Virus record (IMG/VR): IMGVR_UViG_3300025010_000093
Location: 1-48,154 of that record
Source of the DNA: a virus
DNA length: 48,154 nucleotides
Reading direction: 5' to 3' (one strand)
A program made the translations under genes and the position numbers. Numbering within the stretch: the first letter of the stretch is position 1; each line of letters starts with the position of its first letter. Below, piece after piece: positions 39,439-46,705 of the stretch. The notes under the pieces are model-generated. The model had not been told where the DNA came from. It made no database searches and worked only from the letters and a program-made list of their open reading frames with translations.

Positions 39439-39588
39439 CTACTTCATATTAATTGAATATTTGTTTTTGCATCGGTTGCACAACCGTATAATGTCTGCAC
39501 TCTCTGTACTTTTGGAAACAGTTATATCATCCGTTTTAGCATCTGCAAATAGCTGATCGCAGTAAGGACATCTTAAAGGCTTATCCAT
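39439..39588 (-). CDS. Com-like zinc ribbon, 49 aa (downstream copy)
   Basis: Start ATG at 39588 with GGGAGG; overlaps the preceding 54-aa gene by 8 nt. Two Cys pairs, RCPYCDQLFADAK and LCNRCKNKYS, form a small zinc ribbon in the style of phage Mu Com, a translational activator. Last gene of the neu cassette, directly before the terminator. Whether it regulates translation here is unknown. Confidence 0.65.
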   Translation of the reverse strand: MDKPLRCPYCDQLFADAKTDDITVSKSTESADIIRLCNRCKNKYSINMK

Positions 39589-39745
39589 CCTTTTTCCTCC
39601 CAAGTAATCCGTCATTGTTGCGGTACTTCTCATATTTGTCTGGCTTGCCCTTGTTAAATTGAATTATGCCGAAATTAGCTAACAACGCCAAACTTGCAAG
39701 GCATATGGCAAATGTTGATAATATAACTGAAATTAAAACTTCCAT
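39581..39745 (-). CDS. Small membrane protein of the neu cassette, 54 aa
   Basis: ATG at 39745 lies inside the neuA stop region, and the stop overlaps the Com-like start, so both ends are coupled. One membrane segment at the very N-terminus (VLISVILSTFAICLASLALL), then a basic tail (KGKPDKYEKYRNN). Could anchor a product or partner at the membrane. No homologue recognised. Confidence 0.65.
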   Translation of the reverse strand: MEVLISVILSTFAICLASLALLANFGIIQFNKGKPDKYEKYRNNDGLLGRKKDG

Positions 39746-40359
39746 TCAAGTACACCACCCTTCAATAATGCTTCTGCCATCATCATATCCTCATAGGAAT
39801 CTATATCAATGCTGCGGCTGTACGGCATCTCATATTTTGTCGCTGTTTCATCCCACAACTTATTCTGTTTAATAAGTTCCCGGGAAGTAATGAAGATTGC
39901 ACCATTCCTTTGAAAATGTTTCTCGCTTGTGTGCTTATCATATGGCTTGTCTGTCTTGATACCCATGTAGTAGCCACTGTATAGGCATGTAGCGTTTGAA
40001 CCTCGGTAAAGCTGTATTGCATCATCAATGTCCTTCGCTGTCCGCAGAGGGCTTGTAGGCTGTAAGAGGCATATGGCGTCTATGTGCTGAGCGAATGCTC
40101 TCTCATATGATTCAATAACGCTTTTTACAACTGGCATCATAGGCGTATCATCTTGGGCGAGTTCTTTAGGACGTTTGATAAATTTACATCGCCCATCCAA
40201 ATAATCGAAGGAATCGCTTGATATGACAATTGAATCAATCTTACTGCCCAATGCTGCATTTATTGTGTACTTGATGAGTGAAATATCGTATAATGGATAT
40301 TTATTTTTGTCCTTAATACCTTTTGAATTAGCCCTTGCAGGAATCAACCCTAAAATCAT
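39733..40359 (-). CDS. neuA: CMP-nonulosonic acid synthetase (NeuA-like)
   Basis: 208 aa. Activates a nine-carbon sugar with CTP. Motifs: LIPARANSKGIKDKN (CTP-binding P-loop-like signature), VVISSDS, RPKELAQDDTPM, ICLLQPTSPLRTA, RNGAIFI and the SIDIDSYEDMMMAEALL end that carries the Mg-binding Asp pair. Slightly shorter than cellular NeuA (about 220-230 aa) but all signature regions are there. ATG at 40359 after GGAGGT; overlaps the neuC end by 32 nt, indicating coupled translation. Confidence 0.92.
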   Translation of the reverse strand: MILGLIPARANSKGIKDKNKYPLYDISLIKYTINAALGSKIDSIVISSDSFDYLDGRCKFIKRPKELAQDDTPMMPVVKSVIESYERAFAQHIDAICLLQPTSPLRTAKDIDDAIQLYRGSNATCLYSGYYMGIKTDKPYDKHTSEKHFQRNGAIFITSRELIKQNKLWDETATKYEMPYSRSIDIDSYEDMMMAEALLKGGVLEWKF

Positions 40360-41338
40360 TTTTCAATACCTCCACAATTTTATTTGCTGTATTCCCATCT
40401 CCAAACCTGTAATCTCGTTCATACCTTCCGTGTTTTATAAGCTTTTTTATTATTGAAAGAATATCGTCTTTATCGTAGTCTAAAAACCATACATTTTTTC
40501 CGTGTTCCCTGTTGTGCTGTCTCTTGCCCACAATAATTGCAGGAATCCCATAAAATGCACCCTCTTTGATAAAACTTGACGAATTACCTACACAACATTT
40601 TGCATTGTAAATCAACCTCAAATATTCGTTAGGGTGAAGGTCTTTGACAAACTCAACATCCTGCTTATGAATCAGCTTCAACATTGCCTTACTTCCTGCA
40701 TCTGTGTTCGGGTTCACCCACACTTTATGTATATTTATACATTGCAATGCATCCACAAGCGGCAACATGCTCTCAGGGTCTGTAGTGTTCGGATGATGAA
40801 GGATAACAATGTATGGCTCTGCGCGTGTATTGGTCAGGTCAACATCATTTGTCAAAGCTGTACTTCCCACTACATGCACATTCTTAAAACCCATACGCCT
40901 TAGTTTGCGCCCAGCTTTCTCTGTGACAGGAAAATGTATGTCTGTTAGCGCAGATATAGCATAGCGTACCTTATTGTCGATTGTGCCAGTATCCTCACCG
41001 CCCTCTGAATGGGCAAGGGGGATATTCATATATGCCGCTGCTATTGCAACCGCTAATACTTCGTGTCTGTCTGCATGGACAAATACCAAATCTGGTTTTA
41101 GTTTCTTCAAGGCATCCGTAACTTTGATGGTCAGCAATCCTGCTGTGAGCGCCATTGCTTCGGTATCGTCACCGCTTAACTGTGATTGTATGCGGAAGTC
41201 AGGTTCAAACTCATTTTGGGCATTATAAAAGCTGCAACCATATATCAATTGCAGCTCAAAGTTTTCCTTTACCGCTTTTATGACGGAACGTAAACGTCCA
41301 AAATTGGCACGGGATAGAACACATATACATATTTTCAT
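40328..41338 (-). CDS. neuC: UDP-GlcNAc 2-epimerase, hydrolysing type (NeuC-like)
   Basis: 336 aa. Supplies N-acetylmannosamine from UDP-N-acetylglucosamine. GT-B fold motifs of the WecB/NeuC family: VFVHADRHEVLAVAIAAAYM, IPLAHSEGGEDTGTIDNKVR followed by YAISALTDIHF, VVGSTALTNDV, and the UDP-site region GNSSSFIKEGAFYGIPAI with GKRQHNREHG. The SEGGE-TGTID form is typical of NeuC-like enzymes. Other NulO routes use a similar enzyme on a diacetylated sugar, so the exact substrate is open. ATG at 41338 after GTAGGTG. Confidence 0.9.
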   Translation of the reverse strand: MKICICVLSRANFGRLRSVIKAVKENFELQLIYGCSFYNAQNEFEPDFRIQSQLSGDDTEAMALTAGLLTIKVTDALKKLKPDLVFVHADRHEVLAVAIAAAYMNIPLAHSEGGEDTGTIDNKVRYAISALTDIHFPVTEKAGRKLRRMGFKNVHVVGSTALTNDVDLTNTRAEPYIVILHHPNTTDPESMLPLVDALQCINIHKVWVNPNTDAGSKAMLKLIHKQDVEFVKDLHPNEYLRLIYNAKCCVGNSSSFIKEGAFYGIPAIIVGKRQHNREHGKNVWFLDYDKDDILSIIKKLIKHGRYERDYRFGDGNTANKIVEVLKNDFRVDSCKG

Positions 41339-41345
41339 TTGTCAC

Positions 41346-42161
41346 CTACACAATATGATTATTCAGATCGTAATTAATCTCGCCAATTGCACCGTCAAGC
41401 TGTTTTACTCCTGCATCTAACTGTTCCATCTTCCTTTGAAGATTTTCAATTTCAGCAAGCATACCGTTTTTGCGCTGTTTCAGTTCATTCTTGCGAGTTT
41501 TCTTCTTTAATCTCACTTGATTGTCTGTGTCAAATCCGTAATCTTGTGGAAATTTGCACAGTTCACTGTTGCGAGGAATGAGGACTTTTATACCTTTGCC
41601 GGCCGCATAACCTATGAAGAAATTACAGCTTGGCCGCTGAAATTGGTATTCGCTTTGCTGCGCCATATCCACGCCGGTAATCCAGATTTCTTCATACCAT
41701 TCATATATTGCAAGGGCCACCATCCATGAAATGCTATTGCTGTATTCAGTAAATGGACTTCCTGCCTCGTTGATGATGAAATTTTGATTGAAATATTCCT
41801 TGATTTCCTCTCTCGGATATGCCACCGACATAGGAATATCGTCGTAGTGTTCCTGCATAAAAATAGGAACCTTACAGTTCCTTAAGAATTCCGTATGTTC
41901 TTTTGTGTTCTTGCTTGGACTGTCGGGGGAATGAATCTCAAACCACCTGTCCGCCCTGCCGTTCTTGATTTGCTGGAACAGTTTGTAGGCTTCGTTGAGC
42001 GTCCACACCTCCATTGTCGGGTCATCAAACGGGGTAAGTGTCCATGAAGGAGCAAAACCCATGATGCAGACACGTTTCCTTCTTACTTCTTGCTTCTCAA
42101 CCGCCTCAACCAATGGCTTCAATTCCTCTTGAATCTTCGTTATCTCTGTAATCTTATCCAT
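41346..42161 (-). CDS. DUF115/GT42-like protein ('norphogenetic protein' family)
   Basis: 271 aa. N-terminal Rossmann-like motif RVCIMGFAPSWTLTPFDDP, then EVWTLNEAYK, DRWFEIHSPD, SISWMVALAIYEWYEEIWIT followed by GVDM, and SCNFFIGYAAGKGIKVLIP; the C-terminal 50 residues are a basic coiled coil. Similar phage proteins near terminase/portal genes are annotated 'norphogenetic protein'. The order of motifs also recalls DUF115/Maf and GT42 sialyltransferases, but the catalytic His of CstII-type enzymes is not seen. In this cassette it is the natural candidate to bind or transfer the CMP-sugar (inference). Confidence 0.65.
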   Translation of the reverse strand: MDKITEITKIQEELKPLVEAVEKQEVRRKRVCIMGFAPSWTLTPFDDPTMEVWTLNEAYKLFQQIKNGRADRWFEIHSPDSPSKNTKEHTEFLRNCKVPIFMQEHYDDIPMSVAYPREEIKEYFNQNFIINEAGSPFTEYSNSISWMVALAIYEWYEEIWITGVDMAQQSEYQFQRPSCNFFIGYAAGKGIKVLIPRNSELCKFPQDYGFDTDNQVRLKKKTRKNELKQRKNGMLAEIENLQRKMEQLDAGVKQLDGAIGEINYDLNNHIV

Positions 42162-42274
42162 TCATTTATCTCCTTATTTTTCTCCAATTCTTTTTTAAAT
42201 GCTTCAGTATAGATTTTATAAAATTCTTCGGGGTTTTCTTTGATAAAATTATATATCGCCGTTCCCAACAACAT
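42140..42274 (-). CDS. Small helical protein of the neu cassette, 44 aa
   Basis: ATG at 42274 overlaps the neuB end by 26 nt (ribosome site GGGAG), and the stop lies inside the next gene. Product MLLGTAIYNFIKENPEEFYK..., an amphipathic helix with a charged tail. No domain. Overlap at both ends argues that it is translated. Confidence 0.5.
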   Translation of the reverse strand: MLLGTAIYNFIKENPEEFYKIYTEAFKKELEKNKEINEWIRLQR

Positions 42275-42992
42275 TTGACCATCTCCCTTTATAAAGCGGA
42301 ATTTTTGCTTTGTAGTTCCTGTAGTCAACCAGCTCTTTGAATTCGCTTACTGTACTTGAAAACTTATGATCGTTCCCAGGTAAATCCTTGCCTAATGTAA
42401 AATGGCGTTCAATGTACTCCATTCCCATATCAATAGCTTTTTTGGCGCATTCAATATCTGCTGTATGGTCTGAAAAGCCGTCGAATAGCGCCATCTTGTC
42501 AAAGTCTATTTCATTCTTAGGGCATGGGTAACGGGATACGCAATAAAAAGCTGTATGATATTTGATTATTTCATGTGCTTTTCTGTTACTTACCATGCCA
42601 CAGCTAACAAGCATATTGCTGAAATTCTCTGTGCAGTATTGCATTAGTGGCTCATTGTCTGCGTCCGGTGAAGCTATCTTTACAATATTTATGCCTAACT
42701 CTTTCAACATCTTCGCCTTGTCAAGTGAAAACGCCGTAAACAGCGGCTTCATGCCATATTCCTTACATTTGGATATAATAAAAGTGTGGTCACTAGGAGA
42801 TAACTCAACGCTTCGGTAATATTCCTTTGACTTTTCGTAGTCTGGCCATGCAGGATTTAGCTTTTCTGCGTTGAAGGATTGCCACTTTATGTAGTCTACT
42901 CCCGCCTCCGCTAACAACTTTATGCCTTGTTCCATTATCCGCCTGCTGCCCATATGGTTTGAACAAAAATCTCCAATAATTTGTGTACTCAT
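42249..42992 (-). CDS. neuB: Nonulosonic acid synthase (NeuB-like), catalytic domain only
   Basis: 247 aa from the ATG at 42992 (GAAGGGA at a spacing of about 8). Condenses phosphoenolpyruvate with an N-acetylhexosamine to give a nine-carbon acid. TIM-barrel motifs: IIGDFCSNHMGS, VDYIKWQSF, VKIASPDADNEPL, CVSRYPCP, GFSDHTADIECAKKA and the metal-site region ERHFTLGKDLPGNDHKFS. The usual C-terminal SAF (antifreeze-like) domain of about 60-70 residues, which lids the partner's active site in NeuB dimers, is absent. The gene ends cleanly and overlaps the next one, so this is not a simple frameshift. Confidence 0.88.
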   Translation of the reverse strand: MSTQIIGDFCSNHMGSRRIMEQGIKLLAEAGVDYIKWQSFNAEKLNPAWPDYEKSKEYYRSVELSPSDHTFIISKCKEYGMKPLFTAFSLDKAKMLKELGINIVKIASPDADNEPLMQYCTENFSNMLVSCGMVSNRKAHEIIKYHTAFYCVSRYPCPKNEIDFDKMALFDGFSDHTADIECAKKAIDMGMEYIERHFTLGKDLPGNDHKFSSTVSEFKELVDYRNYKAKIPLYKGRWSNVVGNGDI

Positions 42993-43022
42993 TCGGTATC
43001 TCCCTTCATTATTTTGAGCAAT

Positions 43023-43060
43023 AAAAAAAGACCTGCCTCCCAATTAAGGGAAACAGGTCT
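43023..43060 (-). terminator. Strong terminator upstream of the nonulosonic-acid cassette
   Basis: Minus strand AGACCTGTTTCCC/GGGAGGCAGGTCT with TTAATT loop, followed by seven T and ATTGC. It lies only 30 nt before the neuB start, and no promoter fits between, so the cassette needs read-through or antitermination. Confidence 0.87.
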
Positions 43061-43072
43061 GCTTGAGACGCT

Positions 43073-43474
43073 TTATATTCTTATGTGCATTTTTAAATCG
43101 GTTTTGGGGTGTATTTTTTTATATCGTTTTCTTCCTTGTATCTTCCATAATTTTCTAACATGCTCTGTATTATTGTTGCAATACTTTTTTTTACGTTTAT
43201 TTATGAACTTCTTGTTGGTTTTGTAATACTCTTTTTTTCGTTCCTTGATGCGTTCTTTGTTAGCGTTATGGTACTCTTTATTTTTTTTTGAAATAATGTC
43301 TCTGTCTATTTTTCTTTGTCTTTCCTTGGATGCTTCCTTTTCCCTTTCCTTATACGTAATGTTTGTATGATACATAACTGTTTTATGACACGTGTTAAAA
43401 TATTTTGCTATCACCCTATAACTCATTCCAGATTCACGCATTACCCGCATTTTAGCAATTGTCAGTTCGTCCAT
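43073..43474 (-). CDS. Highly basic HTH protein, 133 aa
   Basis: Start ATG at 43474, 2 nt past the upstream stop, with GAGGTG. Residues 1-40 form a resolvase/HNH-associated-type helix-turn-helix (RVMRESGMSYRVIAKYFNTC). The rest is a long Lys/Arg/Asn helix with repeats of the form NKERIKERKKEYYKTNKKF, like proteins of the 'NKE-R-K-YY-NK' repeat type often linked to HNH endonucleases. No HNH core remains. DNA-binding is likely; it may be a decayed homing-endonuclease relative. Confidence 0.6.
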   Translation of the reverse strand: MDELTIAKMRVMRESGMSYRVIAKYFNTCHKTVMYHTNITYKEREKEASKERQRKIDRDIISKKNKEYHNANKERIKERKKEYYKTNKKFINKRKKKYCNNNTEHVRKLWKIQGRKRYKKIHPKTDLKMHIRI

Positions 43475-43475
43475 A

Positions 43476-44177
43476 TCACACCTCAATAAGCAATTCTAAT
43501 GTTTTGCTTATTTCTGATGTAAATTTTTCAACCCTTTCCTGTTGGTATTCCTTGTCTGTTTTTGAAAGAAAATGCTTAATTTTTGGTATTTTTTCATTAA
43601 CAAAAGAAACAATATCAATTAACAAGGCTTCTGCTTCTGCTTCAAACCTTTTATTGGATTGTGCCAATATTAAATCCTTTTGTGCTGTTACCTCTAACAG
43701 TTGGTCATATCTTTTACTAATAATTGATTTCTCTTGCTTTTCCTTTTCGTACTTATTTTGCAATTCATCAACTTCGGGTGTGATTTTTTCAAGTTCCTTT
43801 TTAAGCTTTGCGTTTTCTTTTTTAACCTCAATTAAAGCTTTGGCGGTCTTGACTTCGCCCTTTAAAACCTTTTCTTTAAGTTCAGGTGTAGTATCTTCTT
43901 TTCCATATTCAATAACAAGCTGTATTGGTAGCTTTTGTAATTTACCGCAGTTTTGCTCGTTTATTTCATAGTATTTAACGTAGTTTCTTGCACATTCAGG
44001 GCTTATCCCAACTTTAACAACCCATTCTATAAAGTTAATATCTGTGCCCTCAAGCCTTGTTTTTACGTTTTTCAATATTTTGCCGACATTATATACGGTT
44101 GCTATTAATGAATTTTTGATTTCACTTTCCTTTTGATCTAAATAGTCATTTAAACTTAAATCTATTGTATTTTCCAT
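43476..44177 (-). CDS. DUF3102-like coiled-coil protein
   Basis: 233 aa from the ATG at 44177 (AAAAGGAG at a spacing of about 10). The N-terminal 80 residues match DUF3102: YNVGKILKNVKTRLEGTDIN, then VKVGISPECARNYVKYYEI. Residues 110-175 form a long coiled coil, followed by a helical C-terminus. DUF3102 proteins occur in phages and plasmids and are thought to bind DNA, but no function is established. Sits between the Com-like gene and the basic HTH gene. Confidence 0.7.
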   Translation of the reverse strand: MENTIDLSLNDYLDQKESEIKNSLIATVYNVGKILKNVKTRLEGTDINFIEWVVKVGISPECARNYVKYYEINEQNCGKLQKLPIQLVIEYGKEDTTPELKEKVLKGEVKTAKALIEVKKENAKLKKELEKITPEVDELQNKYEKEKQEKSIISKRYDQLLEVTAQKDLILAQSNKRFEAEAEALLIDIVSFVNEKIPKIKHFLSKTDKEYQQERVEKFTSEISKTLELLIEV

Positions 44178-44193
44178 ATTTGACACGCTCCTT

Positions 44194-44349
44194 TTATTTT
44201 GGTGTGCTTAAGTTTATAATTCCTTTGCTTGTAACCACTACATGAGTGGTTGCCCCACATTTGGGACATATTTTCTTAACCTCTCCCAATGCTTCAAGAA
44301 GAAGTTTGCCACATTTTACACATTTTACAGGCATTACTTCTATGCTCAT
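44194..44349 (-). CDS. Com-like zinc ribbon, 51 aa (upstream copy)
   Basis: Start ATG at 44349 with AGGAGG. VKCVKCGKLLLEALGEVKKI and CPKCGATTHVV show the C-x2-C-GKLL...CP-x-C layout of Mu Com, which melts an mRNA hairpin to allow mom translation. Here it follows the dehydrogenase gene. A Mom-like GNAT is encoded far away at 4473, not adjacent as in Mu, so a direct regulatory link is speculative. Confidence 0.72.
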   Translation of the reverse strand: MSIEVMPVKCVKCGKLLLEALGEVKKICPKCGATTHVVVTSKGIINLSTPK

Positions 44350-44359
44350 TGGCATCCTC

Positions 44360-45160
44360 CTATAATCCATCATATTCAAAAGTAAATTTCGGCTGATTAA
44401 TAAATTCAACAATTTTGTTTGCAATGTATACGTCTGTAGCTTTTCTGGCTTCAAGGCAGTTACCACCGATATGAGGTGTTTGAATAACATTGCCTAGCCC
44501 TTCATATCTGCTGTCGTAAAAGTCAGATGCGTAAGATATTTTGTTTTGGCATAATGCGGTTAATAGTGCGTCATGGTCAACAATCTCAGCCCTACTTGTA
44601 TTCACCAATAACGCCCCCAGTTCCATCATTGCGAATTCTTTTTCGCCAATCATACCGCGTGTAGAATCGTCTAAAGGAACGTGAAGGGTGATGATGTCGG
44701 ATATGCTTAGCCATTTGTTGTCTATGCCTTTATCCCTAAAAGCAACAGTCATATTAAAAGCTTCTGCATATTTCGCCACTTGCTGACCTACTCTGCCATA
44801 ACCGATTATGTGCAGCGTCTTTCCTTTTAACTGCATCCTGTTCATCTTTGCCAACTGCAATATCAAACTCCATGTGTGTTCGGCGGTACTTGTTATTTCT
44901 CTGCCCTCATTGGCTTTCCAATGTTCGTCAAGGTGGATTATTGGCACGTTGCTCCTGTTTGTGATGTGGTCGATTCCAGTACACGGGCATCCGATAAATT
45001 TTAGGCAAGGATAGTCTTTGGTGTCTACACAGGTTAGCCCTGTATAAATACCTTCGTATGTGTTAGTCCATCCATTTCCTTTTGTTACCTCTGCCACTTC
45101 CTCCATGATCGCCCTTGCTTTGGGGTGGGGTTCGTCTAATAGTAAAATTTTCGGTTTCAT
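44360..45160 (-). CDS. D-2-hydroxyacid dehydrogenase family protein
   Basis: 266 aa, shorter than the usual 310-330. NAD-binding motif LHIIGYGRVGQQVAKYAEAF in the middle, GCPCTGIDHI from the substrate domain, LHVPLDDSTRGMIGEKEF, catalytic Arg in LVNTSRAEIVDHDALL, and the catalytic His in TPHIGGNC. The N-terminal substrate domain is trimmed. It would reduce or oxidise a 2-keto/2-hydroxy acid. Its place beside a keto-acid sugar pathway is suggestive, but no link is shown. ATG at 45160 after AAAGGAG. Confidence 0.82.
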   Translation of the reverse strand: MKPKILLLDEPHPKARAIMEEVAEVTKGNGWTNTYEGIYTGLTCVDTKDYPCLKFIGCPCTGIDHITNRSNVPIIHLDEHWKANEGREITSTAEHTWSLILQLAKMNRMQLKGKTLHIIGYGRVGQQVAKYAEAFNMTVAFRDKGIDNKWLSISDIITLHVPLDDSTRGMIGEKEFAMMELGALLVNTSRAEIVDHDALLTALCQNKISYASDFYDSRYEGLGNVIQTPHIGGNCLEARKATDVYIANKIVEFINQPKFTFEYDGL

Positions 45161-45171
45161 AGAACTCTCCT

Positions 45172-46695
45172 TTATTTTTTATTTGGCATTGCCAATACTT
45201 TGATTTCTCCGTTCTTCTCCATCATGCGGATTTTAGCATCACTGTAGCCCTTCTGCTTCAGCTCACCGTAGACGTATACGCCGCTTTGTTTTATATTGCT
45301 TTCCGCAGGTATAACAGCAGGTGATTGCCTCGATACACAAAAGCACCGTAAAGCATCTAAAAGATGTGTTAGGTCATGGGGTTGTGTTGCGACATCGTTT
45401 GGGTTTTTATCGTCCTTTTGGATATTAGTTATAGACTTCCATAGATCAGGCGCGACACCTTCATCTATCGTCAAGTTGGCTGTCCTGTAAGTTTCTCCTG
45501 TTTGCTCATTTCTCGCATCATACGGCCTTATCCACTCTTTGACAGCTATCCAGCCGGATTCTCTATCGTTGGATGTCTTTATAAGCTTGACACCGTTTTC
45601 ATGGAATATTGTAAACGCAGACTTTCCTGTGTCATTTCGTCTATTCCATAGGTCAGGCGGCGCATAAAATGAGTGTATATTCTCACTGCCTGTCAGCTTT
45701 AATATTGCTTTTGCTGCCTCGGATACAATAAGATTCTTTTTTATGAATTGCCTGTATATCCTTGCTTTGTTTTGGGTATCAACATATATCCACAATACCG
45801 CCGTAGCATCAAGCCCATAGTCAAGGCAGACAAAACGTTTGTAGTACTCTGGTATGATAAGACTAGGCTGTACAATATGAATTTCCTTCCGCATTTCAGG
45901 GAAAGCGAATCCACATAAAGAAGTAAATTTTCCGTACTGTCTGGCTTCTCTTTCTTCCTCGGTCATAGTGGAAACAAGCTTGTTAATTTCATTCTGCGAT
46001 AGCCACGGGTTATCTTCCCATTCTGCCATCCAATACTCAACGTCAGGATCATTTCGTTCATTAAGGTAAATAAGGTTATACACAAATGTGAGACCTTTCA
46101 ACGGTGTCATGGTAAACCATATATCACCTTCGGTATCAAGCACACGCATTTGGCATTCTTGGAATATTTCAAGTGGCGGTTCTTCATCAAACCATATCCA
46201 GCCTTGCGAAGTACCTTGAAAACTTTCCCTTCCTTGTTCGCAAGTTTTAAAGCCTATCGTTTGACCATTCTTTAATATGATCTTATCTATAATAGAGTTT
46301 GCCGGATCATCCTTCCTGCCATGGCGTATTACAAAGTCTTTGATTTCACTCTTTGGCAGCCAGTTTAGAATCTCTTTCTGGGCAACATCACGCTGAACCT
46401 CGTTCGTGAGAGAGACAACCCATCCTGAAGAAGCTATGAGTTTTCTAAACCTGCTATTACCTGTAGCATGACATACACCTTCGACAGCTCCTGCGACAGT
46501 TTTTCCAACCCTGTTACCACCAAAAAAAGCCTTCGATCTCTTAGCACTAGAATGAAAGGCTATCTGCTTTTTATGTATCTTCTCTCCTGTGTTGTATAGT
46601 TCAAGCCGTCCTTCTTTTCTCCTGCGTTCTATCTCTTTAAGGTTAGCTTCTACCTTCGCCCGTATCTCTTTTACTCGCAATTCTTTCTCGTCCAT
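45172..46695 (-). CDS. terL: Terminase large subunit
   Basis: 507 aa. ATPase: Walker A FFGGNRVGKTVAGAVEG, Walker B region QGWIWFDEEPPLEIFQE, coupling motif WFTMTPLKG. RNase-H-like nuclease: FVCLDYGLDATAVLWIY and a distal acidic region near HDLTHLLDALRCF. Terminase_6-like layout. It pumps DNA into the procapsid through the portal and cuts it. ATG at 46695 after GTAGGTG. It precedes the accessory block rather than the portal, an unusual order. Confidence 0.95.
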   Translation of the reverse strand: MDEKELRVKEIRAKVEANLKEIERRRKEGRLELYNTGEKIHKKQIAFHSSAKRSKAFFGGNRVGKTVAGAVEGVCHATGNSRFRKLIASSGWVVSLTNEVQRDVAQKEILNWLPKSEIKDFVIRHGRKDDPANSIIDKIILKNGQTIGFKTCEQGRESFQGTSQGWIWFDEEPPLEIFQECQMRVLDTEGDIWFTMTPLKGLTFVYNLIYLNERNDPDVEYWMAEWEDNPWLSQNEINKLVSTMTEEEREARQYGKFTSLCGFAFPEMRKEIHIVQPSLIIPEYYKRFVCLDYGLDATAVLWIYVDTQNKARIYRQFIKKNLIVSEAAKAILKLTGSENIHSFYAPPDLWNRRNDTGKSAFTIFHENGVKLIKTSNDRESGWIAVKEWIRPYDARNEQTGETYRTANLTIDEGVAPDLWKSITNIQKDDKNPNDVATQPHDLTHLLDALRCFCVSRQSPAVIPAESNIKQSGVYVYGELKQKGYSDAKIRMMEKNGEIKVLAMPNKK

Positions 46696-46705
46696 TGGGT
46701 ATCAC

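Noticed and set aside
39388-45160. Insertion sequence or transposon carrying the neu genes
   Set aside because: No transposase, no terminal inverted repeats and no target duplication visible; the two flanking hairpins are terminators that also occur elsewhere in the late operon.
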